Source: CAZIRF01 sp964541755 (GTDB taxonomy: Bacteria; Spirochaetota; Spirochaetia; Treponematales; Breznakiellaceae). From it: a stretch of DNA of 33,609 nt. Each line of letters starts with the position of its first letter. The stretch's first letter is position 1. The stretch spans positions 1 through 33,609 of the forward strand of contig CAZIRF010000033.1 in the NCBI GenBank assembly GCA_964541755.1. The letters run 5' to 3'. The position numbers and the translations under genes are program-made. The notes beneath the pieces were generated by a model. That model was not told where the DNA came from. It did no database searches and worked only from the letters and a program-made list of their open reading frames with translations. This document shows positions 7,926-16,011 of this stretch, in pieces.

Positions 7926-8050
7926 CGGGCGTAGCGCGTATGTGGCGCCCGATAAAAGCGAAAAGGGGGCCTGTACCTGTCGGGGGCCCCCTTTTACCCA
8001 AGTCTTTTCGGGCGCCAGCTTCCATAGAAGAGAGACTGCGCCCCCCTCTT
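7926..8050 (-). repeat. Structured 3'-flank element, copy B
   Basis: On the minus strand it starts 6 bases after the stop of the sugar-binding protein gene. It contains the GCGCAGT hairpin (8028-8050), outer arms related to GGCGCCCGA (7934-7942 with 8007-8015), an inner 11-bp stem AAAAGGGGGCC (7961-7971 with 7985-7995) and the block CATACGCGCTACGCCCG (7926-7942). Order and spacing match copy A at 2202-2321. The inner stem followed by T residues could terminate transcription. Confidence 0.6.
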
Positions 8051-8056
8051 GAAAAA

Positions 8057-9751
8057 TTAACGCTCGGAGACCTTTATGTTGTCGATAACGAAGTCTCCGG
8101 CGAAGCGCCCTCCCATTTTGAAGGCGAATTTCCCGTTTTTATGGACATTGCGCACGACGGTCGAAACCGAATAGACCTTGCCGGCTTCTTCGATTTTTTG
8201 GGTTGTCCAGCCCCAATTGTCGAGCTTGTTGCCCCAAATCTGGAAGTAGACCATGGTTTCGGGGTCTGCGGGTGGATTGAGCATCTTGACGTCGAAGCTC
8301 ACACGGTAATCGCGCCAACCGACAAAGCCGTATTGATCGGGGTTGGAGAATACCGCATCGATGTACTCACCATCCTTCGTGTAATCGCAGGAGACAAGAA
8401 GGGATTTGCCCTTGATGGCACGGGCATCCGAGACAACGGAAATCTTCACGTTCTTTGTTTCAGGTCCCACTTCAAGGCCCTTGGTACCCCCCTTCTCGAA
8501 ATCGATAGCCCAGGCCTTGAAAGGCAGTCGGGTGGGTTTCTCGCCGGGTTTGTTGGCCTCGGCGACGAGGATCTCGGCCTGTCCGCGCCAGGCGGCGAGG
8601 GCTGTGGCCGGATCGAGGCCGGTCCAGACGATTTCGCCCAGGAAGGAACTGACGATCGAATCGAGGGGACTGGCACTTGAGTTGGGGAAGTACTGCTTCT
8701 TGGCCATCTCGGCCTGGATGGGGAATATCTCCTTGGGCCAGTCTTTGCGGGTGGAGAGGTCGTACTTGTACCAGGACTCGAGGGCGATGTCGATGAACTT
8801 GCCGGCCCACTTCTGGTTGGTCGATCCCATACCGATGCCATAGCCGTCACATTCATACATGTGGCGCTGGTTCTTGTTCGAGGGCCCGACGGGGAGGGGC
8901 ACATAGGCGAGCTCATCGCGGGTTTGGGGGAGCATCTGGGCGGCGAAGTAAACCCGCTCGAGGACCATGGCGACGCTGCGCCGGGGAAGACCGCTGGCAA
9001 CGATACTGTTGTCCTGCATGTACCAGCCCTCTTTCTTTGCATCGGCCAGGAACTGAAGGGCTTCAAGGAGCTTGGGATCGTCGAAATTGAGCTTGAAACC
9101 GCCCTTTCCATCGTCAACGGTAAGGGCAGTATCGTTCATGTATATGAATGCGTGGGTCATCCAGGTCCCGAAGCCCCAGCGGTCGATCTTGCCGCTGCCG
9201 GAGCTGTCTTTTGTCATCTTAATGGCGAGTTCACGCATCTTGGCCCAGGTCCATTCACCGCGCTGGTAGAGTGCGTACGGCTGGTCTTTTTCGGCGATAC
9301 CCTCCTCCTCCATGAGGCTCTTGTTATAGGTAATCATCCAGTTATGGGCCGATGTCGTCTGCGAAGCGAGGTAGTGTTTACCGTCAAACTTGTAGATCGT
9401 CTTCATGGCGTTCTTGTTGAGGTAGGGCTTGTCCATGTCGACGTAGCCGTCGATGGGCTGGACATACTTTTTGACATAGAACTTGGGGAACTCCGAATCG
9501 CCGCCAAAGACAACGTCGATGGGCTCGCCGGCTGCCTGGTAGGAAAGTATCTTTGACTGCCAATTACCCCAGTCCGATATGACAAAGGAGACTTTGCCGC
9601 CGGTCTCTTCCTTGTAACGGGCGGCAGCCTGGACCATGACGTCCTTTTTGTCGCGGGGATTGACGGCGGGGCGGAATACGGTTATGTCCTGTGCACCCAA
9701 AAACGACAGGGCAGACAGGACGAACAGGAAAGACAGCAGGACTCTTTTCAC
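8057..9751 (-). CDS. Extracellular sugar-binding protein with extra C-terminal beta domain
   Basis: A 564-residue exported ABC-type solute-binding protein (family 1, carbohydrate-type). The start is a GTG at 9749-9751: GGAGG lies 6 bases before it and it gives a clean signal peptide, MKRVLLSFLFVLSALSFLGA, cleaved before QD. There is no lipobox cysteine, so it should be periplasmic rather than a lipoprotein. Residues ~25-430 match the sugar-binding fold (VFGGDSEFPKFYVKKYVQPID, the NKSLMEEEGI segment, SVAMVLERVYFAAQ). Residues ~430-564 form an added domain whose pattern (VSFDVKMLNP, MVYFQIWGN, GGRFAGDFVIDNIKV) resembles a galactose-binding or carbohydrate-binding jelly roll. No permease or ATPase gene is beside it. 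The sugar is unknown; a GH39 glycosidase lies 21 kb away. Confidence 0.87.
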   Translation of the reverse strand: MKRVLLSFLFVLSALSFLGAQDITVFRPAVNPRDKKDVMVQAAARYKEETGGKVSFVISDWGNWQSKILSYQAAGEPIDVVFGGDSEFPKFYVKKYVQPIDGYVDMDKPYLNKNAMKTIYKFDGKHYLASQTTSAHNWMITYNKSLMEEEGIAEKDQPYALYQRGEWTWAKMRELAIKMTKDSSGSGKIDRWGFGTWMTHAFIYMNDTALTVDDGKGGFKLNFDDPKLLEALQFLADAKKEGWYMQDNSIVASGLPRRSVAMVLERVYFAAQMLPQTRDELAYVPLPVGPSNKNQRHMYECDGYGIGMGSTNQKWAGKFIDIALESWYKYDLSTRKDWPKEIFPIQAEMAKKQYFPNSSASPLDSIVSSFLGEIVWTGLDPATALAAWRGQAEILVAEANKPGEKPTRLPFKAWAIDFEKGGTKGLEVGPETKNVKISVVSDARAIKGKSLLVSCDYTKDGEYIDAVFSNPDQYGFVGWRDYRVSFDVKMLNPPADPETMVYFQIWGNKLDNWGWTTQKIEEAGKVYSVSTVVRNVHKNGKFAFKMGGRFAGDFVIDNIKVSER

Positions 9752-9900
9752 GATTGACCTCCACATGGCGTAAGGGCGGGCAACCGTTTGCATTCTCATG
9801 GCAGGTCCCACCCATGCCCCATGTTCCGCCCCCATTGCCCCTTTTGTCAAGTTTTTTGCGTCATTTGCCCCATGCTTGACGCCGGATGTTTTACCTATAC

Positions 9901-9929
9901 CTGTCAAACAGGGAAAGCTGATGTATACT
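9901..9929 (+). promoter_or_regulatory. Candidate promoter, possibly leaderless, for the gene at 9936
   Basis: CTGTCA (9901-9906), a 17-base spacer and TATACT (9924-9929), ending 6 bases before the ATG at 9936. No Shine-Dalgarno sequence fits between, so the transcript would start at or very near the ATG. Confidence 0.45.
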
Positions 9930-9935
9930 GGGAAC

Positions 9936-10793
9936 ATGAAAAGGTCTTTTTTCGTGGGCTGCAAGACCACTCTTGCACTATCTGTCGCTATTGTGTTCCA
10001 AGTCATTCTTCCCTGTGCCGGATGGGCTCAAAACAGCCCTTCACAGATGGCCATCGACAGCCACGAAAGCTGGGACGGGGCTCTGCATGCTGCGGCAGGG
10101 CATTTTCGCCTGCCGGAGGGCGAGGCACGTCTCGAATCATACCAAAAAGACAAGAAAAACGGTGAGAACACGAGTCTGTCGCAAAACAGCATTACCGTCC
10201 TCGAGAACGGCTACCGAATCTACTCGATTTCCGGGCAAGAAGAGACGGAAGTTTATACTGATAGTCTGCTCCGGCTCCAGTCGAAACGGCAGCTCATTCT
10301 CGATCCCGAGTGGCAGAAGCGTCTGGGCTTCATGCGTATGGAGACGACCGTAAATGACGGCGAGGCCCGCTGGACCCGTCATTCGCCAAAGGACAAGGTC
10401 GAGAGCGGAAACACACAAACAGAGCCGGACAGCCTCGACATGGCCCTTATGGGTCCCGCCCTCACGATACTGGTAAATGCGGGCCGAAGGGCCCCCATCG
10501 AAGCGACCCTCCCCATGGGGTCCATGAATGTGGGCTTCCGTTTTACCTTCCACGAGACGGACAGTCCCCGCGAAAAGAGTCGCTCCTACCCCTTCCCCGC
10601 CGGTTGGGAGCCGCCGGAGGAGCGAGCAGGGGTTCTCGTCGAGATGCAGCTCACCGGGGCACCGGCCCTCGTTTGGCGCCATCGGCAATATTTTTTCTTT
10701 GCGCGGGGAGAAAGCGCTGCAGCTCTCAAGCTCGTATCCGCCTGGGGAGGAGACCCGAAATGGCCCTCCATACAGCGAGTAGCAGGCCCCTGA
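9936..10793 (+). CDS. Secreted protein of unknown function
   Basis: I do not recognise this 285-residue protein. The ATG at 9936 is chosen over an upstream in-frame ATG (9798) because it starts a good signal peptide: MKRSFF, a hydrophobic stretch (about 10-28) and AGWAQ before the likely cleavage near residue 32. The mature part looks beta-rich, with repeated short strands (ITVLENGYRIYSIS, TEVYTDSLLRLQSKRQLIL, MNVGFRFTFHET), as in periplasmic beta-sheet proteins of the DUF3108 kind, but no signature motif confirms that. It is divergent from the sugar-binding protein gene, sharing a 184-base upstream region. The NDK-like gene follows 69 bases downstream. Confidence 0.75.
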   Translation: MKRSFFVGCKTTLALSVAIVFQVILPCAGWAQNSPSQMAIDSHESWDGALHAAAGHFRLPEGEARLESYQKDKKNGENTSLSQNSITVLENGYRIYSISGQEETEVYTDSLLRLQSKRQLILDPEWQKRLGFMRMETTVNDGEARWTRHSPKDKVESGNTQTEPDSLDMALMGPALTILVNAGRRAPIEATLPMGSMNVGFRFTFHETDSPREKSRSYPFPAGWEPPEERAGVLVEMQLTGAPALVWRHRQYFFFARGESAAALKLVSAWGGDPKWPSIQRVAGP

Positions 10794-10862
10794 CGCTCTT
10801 GATCGGGCCATTAGACCCTTCGCGTAAATGGGTGTCAGGCTTTTTCCCTATATAAGGAGAAT

Positions 10863-12095
10863 ATGGACAAAGCCCCTGCGCTTCCGTATGATTCAGATAC
10901 CATGAGTGAACAACTATCGTACGTCATTGTTACCCCGTACACGATCGCGAAGAGCCGCACCGGCGGCGTCCTCTCGCGCCTTCTGTCGCGCCTCGACCTC
11001 GAATTCGTCGGCGCCCAGATGTTTGCCCCCGACGCGGCCCTCGTCACCGAATATGCGCGCCTCCTGCGTTCACAAACCGATGAGGCAAACCCGCGCGCGG
11101 CGGACCTTCTGGCCGACTACGTCGAGAAAAATCTCGCCCCCTCGCAGGGGCGCCGACACCGCACACTGCTCTTTCTCTTTCGTGGCGACGACGCCTGCCG
11201 CAAACTTTCGGATATCTGTGGCGCCCTGTACCCGGAAAACCGCAGTACCGAGTCAATAAGCGGCGAAACTATCCGCGACACCTATGCAGATCTCATCACC
11301 GATCCTGCCGACCCTTCAAAGGTACGATACTTCGAACCGGCAGTTTTCACCCCGCGTTCACAGGAATTTGCAGATACCCACCTTTCAATCCTGCGTGATT
11401 TTATCGCACGGGAGCCAAACATCATCGAAAACATGACCTACCCCAAAGGGGCAGTCATCGAGCGAACCCTTGTAATCCTCAAACCGGACAACTGGAAGGT
11501 TGCATCCTCCCGCCCCGGCGCCATCATAGACATGTTCTCGCGCACAGGGCTGCGGGTTGTGGGCATCAAGGTTCACCGTTTCTCCGTTGCACAGGCCCTT
11601 GCCTTCTACGGCCCGGTAAAGGACGTTTTGGTAAGCAAATTGGCCCCGGTTTTCGGCCAAAAGGCACAGGGTATACTCGAAGAAGCCCTCAAGGTTCACT
11701 TGGACGAAGAAGCCGCAAAGTGCCTGCGCGACACGATAGGACGCGAATACGCAATCGATCAGTTCTACCAAATTGTCGAATTCATGTCGGGCATACGGCC
11801 GGATCACTGTCCCGTTGAAGAGCTCGAGCAGCCCGGGACCGTCAAGTGCATGATCCTCATCTACGAGGGGGAAAACGCCATCGACAAAATCCGCGAGGTC
11901 TTGGGGCCCACCGACCCCCTCAAAGCCCCGGGCGGCACGATACGGCGCGAATTCGGGAGCAACGTCATGGTCAACACCGCCCATGCATCCGACTCCATAG
12001 AAAACGCAAAGCGGGAGATGGGGATCGTCAAAGTTGATAAAAACAACTGCGCGACCATCATCGACAACTACTTCAAACAACAAATTATCGGCTGA
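10863..12095 (+). CDS. Tandem nucleoside diphosphate kinase-like protein (degenerate + complete NDK domain)
   Basis: NDK moves the gamma-phosphate from NTP to NDP through a phosphohistidine; normal enzymes have ~140-150 residues, this one 410. The C-terminal domain (about 198-395) starts ERTLVILKPDNW, with Lys207 as the conserved substrate lysine, and keeps TIRREFG and NTAHASDS (371-378) with the catalytic histidine at 374, so it may be active. The distance Lys207-His374 is about 60 residues longer than usual, implying an insertion near 250-325. The N-terminal domain (about 18-180) repeats the pattern (YVIVTPYTIAKSRTGGVLSRL, ETIRDTYADLI) but lacks the lysine-proline and NxxH motifs, so it is probably a non-catalytic copy. 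AAGGAG lies only 3 bases before the ATG. It could be a metabolic enzyme or a regulator. Confidence 0.82.
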   Translation: MDKAPALPYDSDTMSEQLSYVIVTPYTIAKSRTGGVLSRLLSRLDLEFVGAQMFAPDAALVTEYARLLRSQTDEANPRAADLLADYVEKNLAPSQGRRHRTLLFLFRGDDACRKLSDICGALYPENRSTESISGETIRDTYADLITDPADPSKVRYFEPAVFTPRSQEFADTHLSILRDFIAREPNIIENMTYPKGAVIERTLVILKPDNWKVASSRPGAIIDMFSRTGLRVVGIKVHRFSVAQALAFYGPVKDVLVSKLAPVFGQKAQGILEEALKVHLDEEAAKCLRDTIGREYAIDQFYQIVEFMSGIRPDHCPVEELEQPGTVKCMILIYEGENAIDKIREVLGPTDPLKAPGGTIRREFGSNVMVNTAHASDSIENAKREMGIVKVDKNNCATIIDNYFKQQIIG

Positions 12096-12107
12096 TATGC
12101 AAAATGG

Positions 12108-12141
12108 GGGCATCGGGTTGCGCCAAAAGTACCCGATGCCC
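12108..12141. terminator. Hairpin after the NDK-like gene
   Basis: Perfect 11-bp arms, GGGCATCGGGT (12108-12118) and its complement (12131-12141), around a 12-base loop, 12 bases after the stop codon. There is no immediate T-tract, so termination is likely by position but not proven. Confidence 0.5.
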
Positions 12142-12226
12142 TTCCGCCATCCCCCCTTGATCACTCTTTTTGTATTCAGTTCCTTCTTTAATTCCAAAAA
12201 AACTCGCAGAATCGAAGAGAAGGCGA

Positions 12227-12232
12227 TATCAT
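12227..12232 (+). promoter_or_regulatory. -10-like box just upstream of the DHH gene
   Basis: TATCAT lies 6 bases before the ATG at 12239 and no Shine-Dalgarno sequence is at a useful distance. No good -35 is seen (CTCGCA at an 18-base spacer is the best). Confidence 0.3.
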
Positions 12233-12238
12233 TAGACC

Positions 12239-13945
12239 ATGAGGGAAAATAAAAAAACCCAAACAGAAAAATATCCAGCTCTTCCCATGCACAGTGCCCT
12301 GACATACTCTTCGTGTATCCTCCTTCGCCTGCAAGTCTTGATGGACAGCACTACCTGCCTGGGACAGCTTCCCCCGCCACAGTTCATTGACGATGTTCGT
12401 AAAACAGTCCCGGAGCTCCTCTCTGGAGCCGTTCCCGAAGCAGAGGAGGACGGCCTTTTTGTCTTTCGCAGCAATCGTGCCCCCCAAGACATCCGCCAAC
12501 AGCTGCTCGCCCTCTCTGCACATGTTGAAACATTCGATTTGCAGGAAGCCGGCAAACCCTGCTGTACGGCCGGCGTGGCGGTCCAAAACCCGAAGGAACC
12601 GCTTTCCCGGGAAGACCTTCGTTTACGGGCAAAGAATGCATTGGCACGGGCCAAACCAGGATGTGAAAAGAATATCTGCTATCATTATGAGGAATACGGA
12701 ACCAAAAATGATATTGACAGCATAGCCGGTAAAAACCGAATCGGGGGCCGATTTGCCCAGGCACTGGTCGAACGTGAAAGCATTTTGGTCCTTGGCCACA
12801 AAGACCCCGATGAAGACTGTATATCCAGCATGGTGGCCTTCGCCCTCCTGGCTGCCAAGTTCAACAAACGCGCCATGATTTCCATCGGTCCTTCTGTCCA
12901 TGAAAACTTTACCTACTTGTTGCAAATCAGTCGTTACAACGGCATTGAGATTCTCCGGGATTGTGAGCTGCCACAATGTGATGCTCTCGTCCTCGTCGAT
13001 ACCCCCAAACCGTCGATGATTGATCGGACCGAAATGTACGAAGCCCTGCGAGCAGACCCGAATGTACTCAAATTGGAAATTGATCATCACCTCGAAGCGG
13101 ACAGTCGCTACTTTACCGACCCGGATTACAGCCTTGTGTATCAAGCTTCGAGCGCCTGTGAAATTATTGGCTGGCTCGCCCTCAAAATTCAAGGCAACAG
13201 CGAATTCATGTCAAAACATCATATACGCGATTTGCTCACGCGAAACTTGGTGCTCGCAATCCTTTCAGGGATTCTTGGCGACACCCAGATGGGACGTTTG
13301 ATCAAAACCAGACGGGAGCGCCAGTACTATGAACGCTTTACGAGTCGCTTTGAACGAATATTGACAGAGAAAACCCACAAGGACAGTGGGAATCTCGCCA
13401 CCAAAGAGCAGATATATCAAACCCTCATGGCACTGTCAAATGATGAAGAGGCTTGTTGGCAAGAACTCATGGCCCGTGTACGCAAAGAGGAAGGCATCTA
13501 TTCCATTGTCCTCGATCGCGATATATCATTACAGCTCATCGAGCAATTTGGCAATGATATCTGTGTGGCGGTATCCAAAAGCATTTCCAACCAACTGGCA
13601 GAAGACAGTGGCAAACTTGGACTCGTCGCCTACTACGAGTTTATGGACAACACCATATCCGGGAATCCACACAGAGATATATCGAAACAATTGGAAACTC
13701 ATTGTCCAACAGATAGCCCTCAAACCAAAGAAGATCAAGATTCACTGGTTCAATTTCGCCTTCGGCGCAGTCAGACCTGTGCAGACCTCGACTTGAGAGA
13801 TTTCCTCCTGCGTATGAATATTGAAAACGGCGGCGGTCATCCTGGAGCAGTAGGTTTCCGAATGAAACAATCGGATATCACGGATATTCACCGTACAGAG
13901 GAGGAAATTCTCTCTACTCTCAAGAGCATGCTGCATAACACATAA
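12239..13945 (+). CDS. GdpP-like phosphodiesterase: degenerate GGDEF domain fused to DHH/DHHA1
   Basis: A soluble protein of 568 residues. Residues ~180-568 are a DHH-DHHA1 phosphoesterase: GHKDPDED (186-193), VLVDTP (252-256), DHH (282-284), GILGDTQ and the DHHA1 motif GGGHPGAVGF (from 531), all expected manganese-binding or substrate residues being present. Residues ~28-150 follow the strand/helix order of a GGDEF domain: LQVLMDS, then EEDGLFVFRS where GGDEF would be, then CTAGVAVQ and RAKNALARAKPG as in the usual SxGVA and RADxALYxAK segments. The signature is lost, so it should not make c-di-GMP. The same order occurs in GdpP, the c-di-AMP phosphodiesterase of Firmicutes, but GdpP's membrane segments and PAS domain are missing. 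Likely role: hydrolysis of c-di-AMP or a similar small nucleotide. The start is uncertain; an in-frame stop at 12233 prevents one further upstream. Confidence 0.85.
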   Translation: MRENKKTQTEKYPALPMHSALTYSSCILLRLQVLMDSTTCLGQLPPPQFIDDVRKTVPELLSGAVPEAEEDGLFVFRSNRAPQDIRQQLLALSAHVETFDLQEAGKPCCTAGVAVQNPKEPLSREDLRLRAKNALARAKPGCEKNICYHYEEYGTKNDIDSIAGKNRIGGRFAQALVERESILVLGHKDPDEDCISSMVAFALLAAKFNKRAMISIGPSVHENFTYLLQISRYNGIEILRDCELPQCDALVLVDTPKPSMIDRTEMYEALRADPNVLKLEIDHHLEADSRYFTDPDYSLVYQASSACEIIGWLALKIQGNSEFMSKHHIRDLLTRNLVLAILSGILGDTQMGRLIKTRRERQYYERFTSRFERILTEKTHKDSGNLATKEQIYQTLMALSNDEEACWQELMARVRKEEGIYSIVLDRDISLQLIEQFGNDICVAVSKSISNQLAEDSGKLGLVAYYEFMDNTISGNPHRDISKQLETHCPTDSPQTKEDQDSLVQFRLRRSQTCADLDLRDFLLRMNIENGGGHPGAVGFRMKQSDITDIHRTEEEILSTLKSMLHNT

Positions 13946-14021
13946 GACGACTGGGTATAACAAACCGGTCCTCCACATATCAAGAAGTCGATAATACGTA
14001 CTCTTTTGACGGCAAGAGCCT

Positions 14022-14050
14022 TTGACAGAGTGCCTCTTTGTGATTATTGT
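14022..14050 (+). promoter_or_regulatory. Candidate promoter of the chemotaxis receptor gene
   Basis: TTGACA (14022-14027), a 17-base spacer and TATTGT (14045-14050). Transcription would start near 14057, with the GGAGG site (14058-14062) almost at the mRNA 5' end. A sigma28-like -10 (GTCGATAA, 13987-13994) lies further upstream but has no matching -35. Confidence 0.5.
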
Positions 14051-14067
14051 AGATATTGGAGGTTTTG

Positions 14068-15927
14068 ATGATTTTTAACTCCAGCAGTAATGGCAAACGT
14101 CTTGCGTTCGCCTTTACAATCCTGACCATACTCATTGTCGTCTCCGGCGGGCTTGCGGTAATGAACCTCACGCGACTGACTGATCAACTCGATGTTGTCA
14201 ATTCCAAGCGTATTCCCTGGTTGCTCGCCATCGAGAGCTTGAACCACGAACGCCTTGCCATCCACAACCAAACCCTGGAAGTCCTCGTTACCATTACCGA
14301 AGCAAATCACCATGAACGCCTGCGTGGGCTCCAGGATCAACGCAGTCAAACCTGGGAAAAAATCGACAGTATTTGGTCGGAAATAAAGGCAAGCCCACCA
14401 GAAGACGCTGCCCTCCTCGAACAGTTCGAAGAACTCGAGACAACGTATGATGAATGGCGTGATGGCTATGTCGACATGGATGAACTGGTTGAAGAAATGC
14501 TTCAACCCTACTCTATCGAACTCCTTGAAGAAATCTATATCGAGTACGAAGAATTCCTCAACAGCATGGTCATGGTCATTGAATATTTTGGTGAAACACT
14601 TGAAGGTCTGCGAAAAGCCACTGCAGAAGCGACACGGGGCGAGGCAAACTCGTATCTGGGACGTGCTCGCCTTGCCAGCGCAAGCAGTCTGGCCGCAATA
14701 GGATTGGCCATATTTATTTCCATAATATTGGGCCTCACGATGACCCGTCGTATCCAGAAACCAATCCAGGATATGCTTGTTTTCAACCGTTCATTGGCAG
14801 ATGGCGACTTTTCACAGAATGCACCGGAAAAACTCCTGCAATATCGAGACGAATTCGGCACCCTCGCAAGCTCCCTGCAGACCGTCGTCGAACACGCTCG
14901 CACCCTCCTTACAGCCGTCAAAACCGAGAGTACCTCTTTACGGCAAACAGGGGCAAGCCTCTCTGCAAACATGACCCAAACTGCTTCGGCTATTGCACAG
15001 ATTAATGCAACGATTGGCAATATCCGCCGACAGGCGTCCGTACAGACCGACTCGGTTGCCGAAGCTCGTGCCACCATCGGAACTATAAAGGAACAGATCG
15101 ACACCCTCGATCAGCTTATCGAGGGGCAGTCCGCAGCAGTGGTGGAATCGTCATCCGCCATCGAGCAGATGGTCTCCAACATCAACAGTATCTCCCAGAT
15201 ACTTGAGACCAACACGAAATCCATGGGCCTCCTCGCAAAGGCCAGTGAAGAAGGGAAACAGGGGGTCGACGACCTTACCTCGTTCATACAGAAGATTGCG
15301 GCGGAGTCCGAAGGCCTCATAGAGGCAAGTACGGTTATCCAGAACATCGCGAGTCAAACAAACCTGCTGGCAATGAACGCCGCCATTGAGGCGGCCCATG
15401 CGGGGGACGCGGGACGCGGTTTCGCCGTCGTCGCCGATGAAATTCGCAAGCTGGCCGAGAGCTCTTCAAACGAAGGCCGTTCAATAAGCGAGGTTCTTGG
15501 CGAAATCAAGGACATGATCGACGAGGGAAGTGAGGTTTCAGAGCGTACGAACCGTGAATTCGAGCGCATATTGGACTTGGTGAGTGAGGTCAAGAAACAA
15601 GAAGAGCTTATACGTAGCGCCATGGCAGAACAAAATCAGGGGAACCAACAGGTCCTCGAAGCCATGCGCGACATAAACAGCGTAACAGCCAAGGTCCAGG
15701 AGGGCTCGGCTCTCATGCGCGAGGGGAGCACCGAAATTACAACGGCAATGGACCACCTGAGTGCCATGACCAGTGAACTTTCCGACGGCATGCGGGAAAT
15801 GGCCAACGGGGCACATGAAGTCGACACGGCAGTACACAGCCTGAATGAAATCACCACCGAAAACAGCGAGAGTATCGAGCGCCTCTTCGCCGAGGTCGGC
15901 CGTTTCAAGATCGACAGGCACGGATAA
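14068..15927 (+). CDS. Methyl-accepting chemotaxis protein
   Basis: A transmembrane chemoreceptor of 619 residues that senses a ligand outside the inner membrane and controls the CheA kinase. GGAGG five bases before the ATG at 14068 fixes the start. TM1 is about 11-33, the periplasmic part (34-206) is mostly helical as in four-helix-bundle sensors, TM2 is about 207-226, and a HAMP segment follows (RRIQKPIQDMLVFNRSLADGDF). The cytoplasmic helices carry the highly conserved hairpin tip, with NLLAMNAAIEAAHAGDAGRGF from about 432. There is no C-terminal CheR/CheB-docking pentapeptide: the protein ends RFKIDRHG. No che genes are nearby. The ligand is unknown. Confidence 0.95.
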   Translation: MIFNSSSNGKRLAFAFTILTILIVVSGGLAVMNLTRLTDQLDVVNSKRIPWLLAIESLNHERLAIHNQTLEVLVTITEANHHERLRGLQDQRSQTWEKIDSIWSEIKASPPEDAALLEQFEELETTYDEWRDGYVDMDELVEEMLQPYSIELLEEIYIEYEEFLNSMVMVIEYFGETLEGLRKATAEATRGEANSYLGRARLASASSLAAIGLAIFISIILGLTMTRRIQKPIQDMLVFNRSLADGDFSQNAPEKLLQYRDEFGTLASSLQTVVEHARTLLTAVKTESTSLRQTGASLSANMTQTASAIAQINATIGNIRRQASVQTDSVAEARATIGTIKEQIDTLDQLIEGQSAAVVESSSAIEQMVSNINSISQILETNTKSMGLLAKASEEGKQGVDDLTSFIQKIAAESEGLIEASTVIQNIASQTNLLAMNAAIEAAHAGDAGRGFAVVADEIRKLAESSSNEGRSISEVLGEIKDMIDEGSEVSERTNREFERILDLVSEVKKQEELIRSAMAEQNQGNQQVLEAMRDINSVTAKVQEGSALMREGSTEITTAMDHLSAMTSELSDGMREMANGAHEVDTAVHSLNEITTENSESIERLFAEVGRFKIDRHG

Positions 15928-15947
15928 GCATCCGCGTGGTCCGCATT

Positions 15948-15987
15948 GCAAAAGAGCCCCCGGCCGCAGGGCCGGGGGCTCTTTTGC
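15948..15987. terminator. Strong bidirectional terminator between the chemoreceptor and DUF4340 genes
   Basis: A perfect 18-bp stem (15948-15965 and 15970-15987) with a GCAG loop. It has AAAA on the left arm and TTTT on the right arm, and lies between convergent genes that end at 15927 and 16012, so it can serve both. Confidence 0.92.
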
Positions 15988-16011
15988 ATCTGCAGGCTCT
16001 CCCTTACGGGG

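Larger units (their letters stand above)
7416..8056. other. Gene-free region with promoter, tandem repeat and structured element
   Basis: These 641 bases separate the alcohol dehydrogenase start from the sugar-binding protein stop, both on the minus strand. From left to right they hold a leader of ~95 bases, a promoter candidate (7517-7546), two copies of a 95-bp hairpin repeat (7577-7758), a short stretch where I see nothing, an 11-bp stem hairpin (7894-7919) and structured element copy B (7926-8050). Overlapping ORFs are repeat translations without family resemblance. Confidence 0.6.

Noticed and set aside
11385..12305. 306-residue minus-strand frame opposite the NDK-like gene
   Set aside because: No recognisable motif; the plus strand encodes the NDK active site.
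13987..13994. Sigma28-like -10 (GTCGATAA) upstream of the chemoreceptor gene
   Set aside because: No TAAA-type -35 is at the right distance; the TTGACA/TATTGT pair closer to the gene is better.
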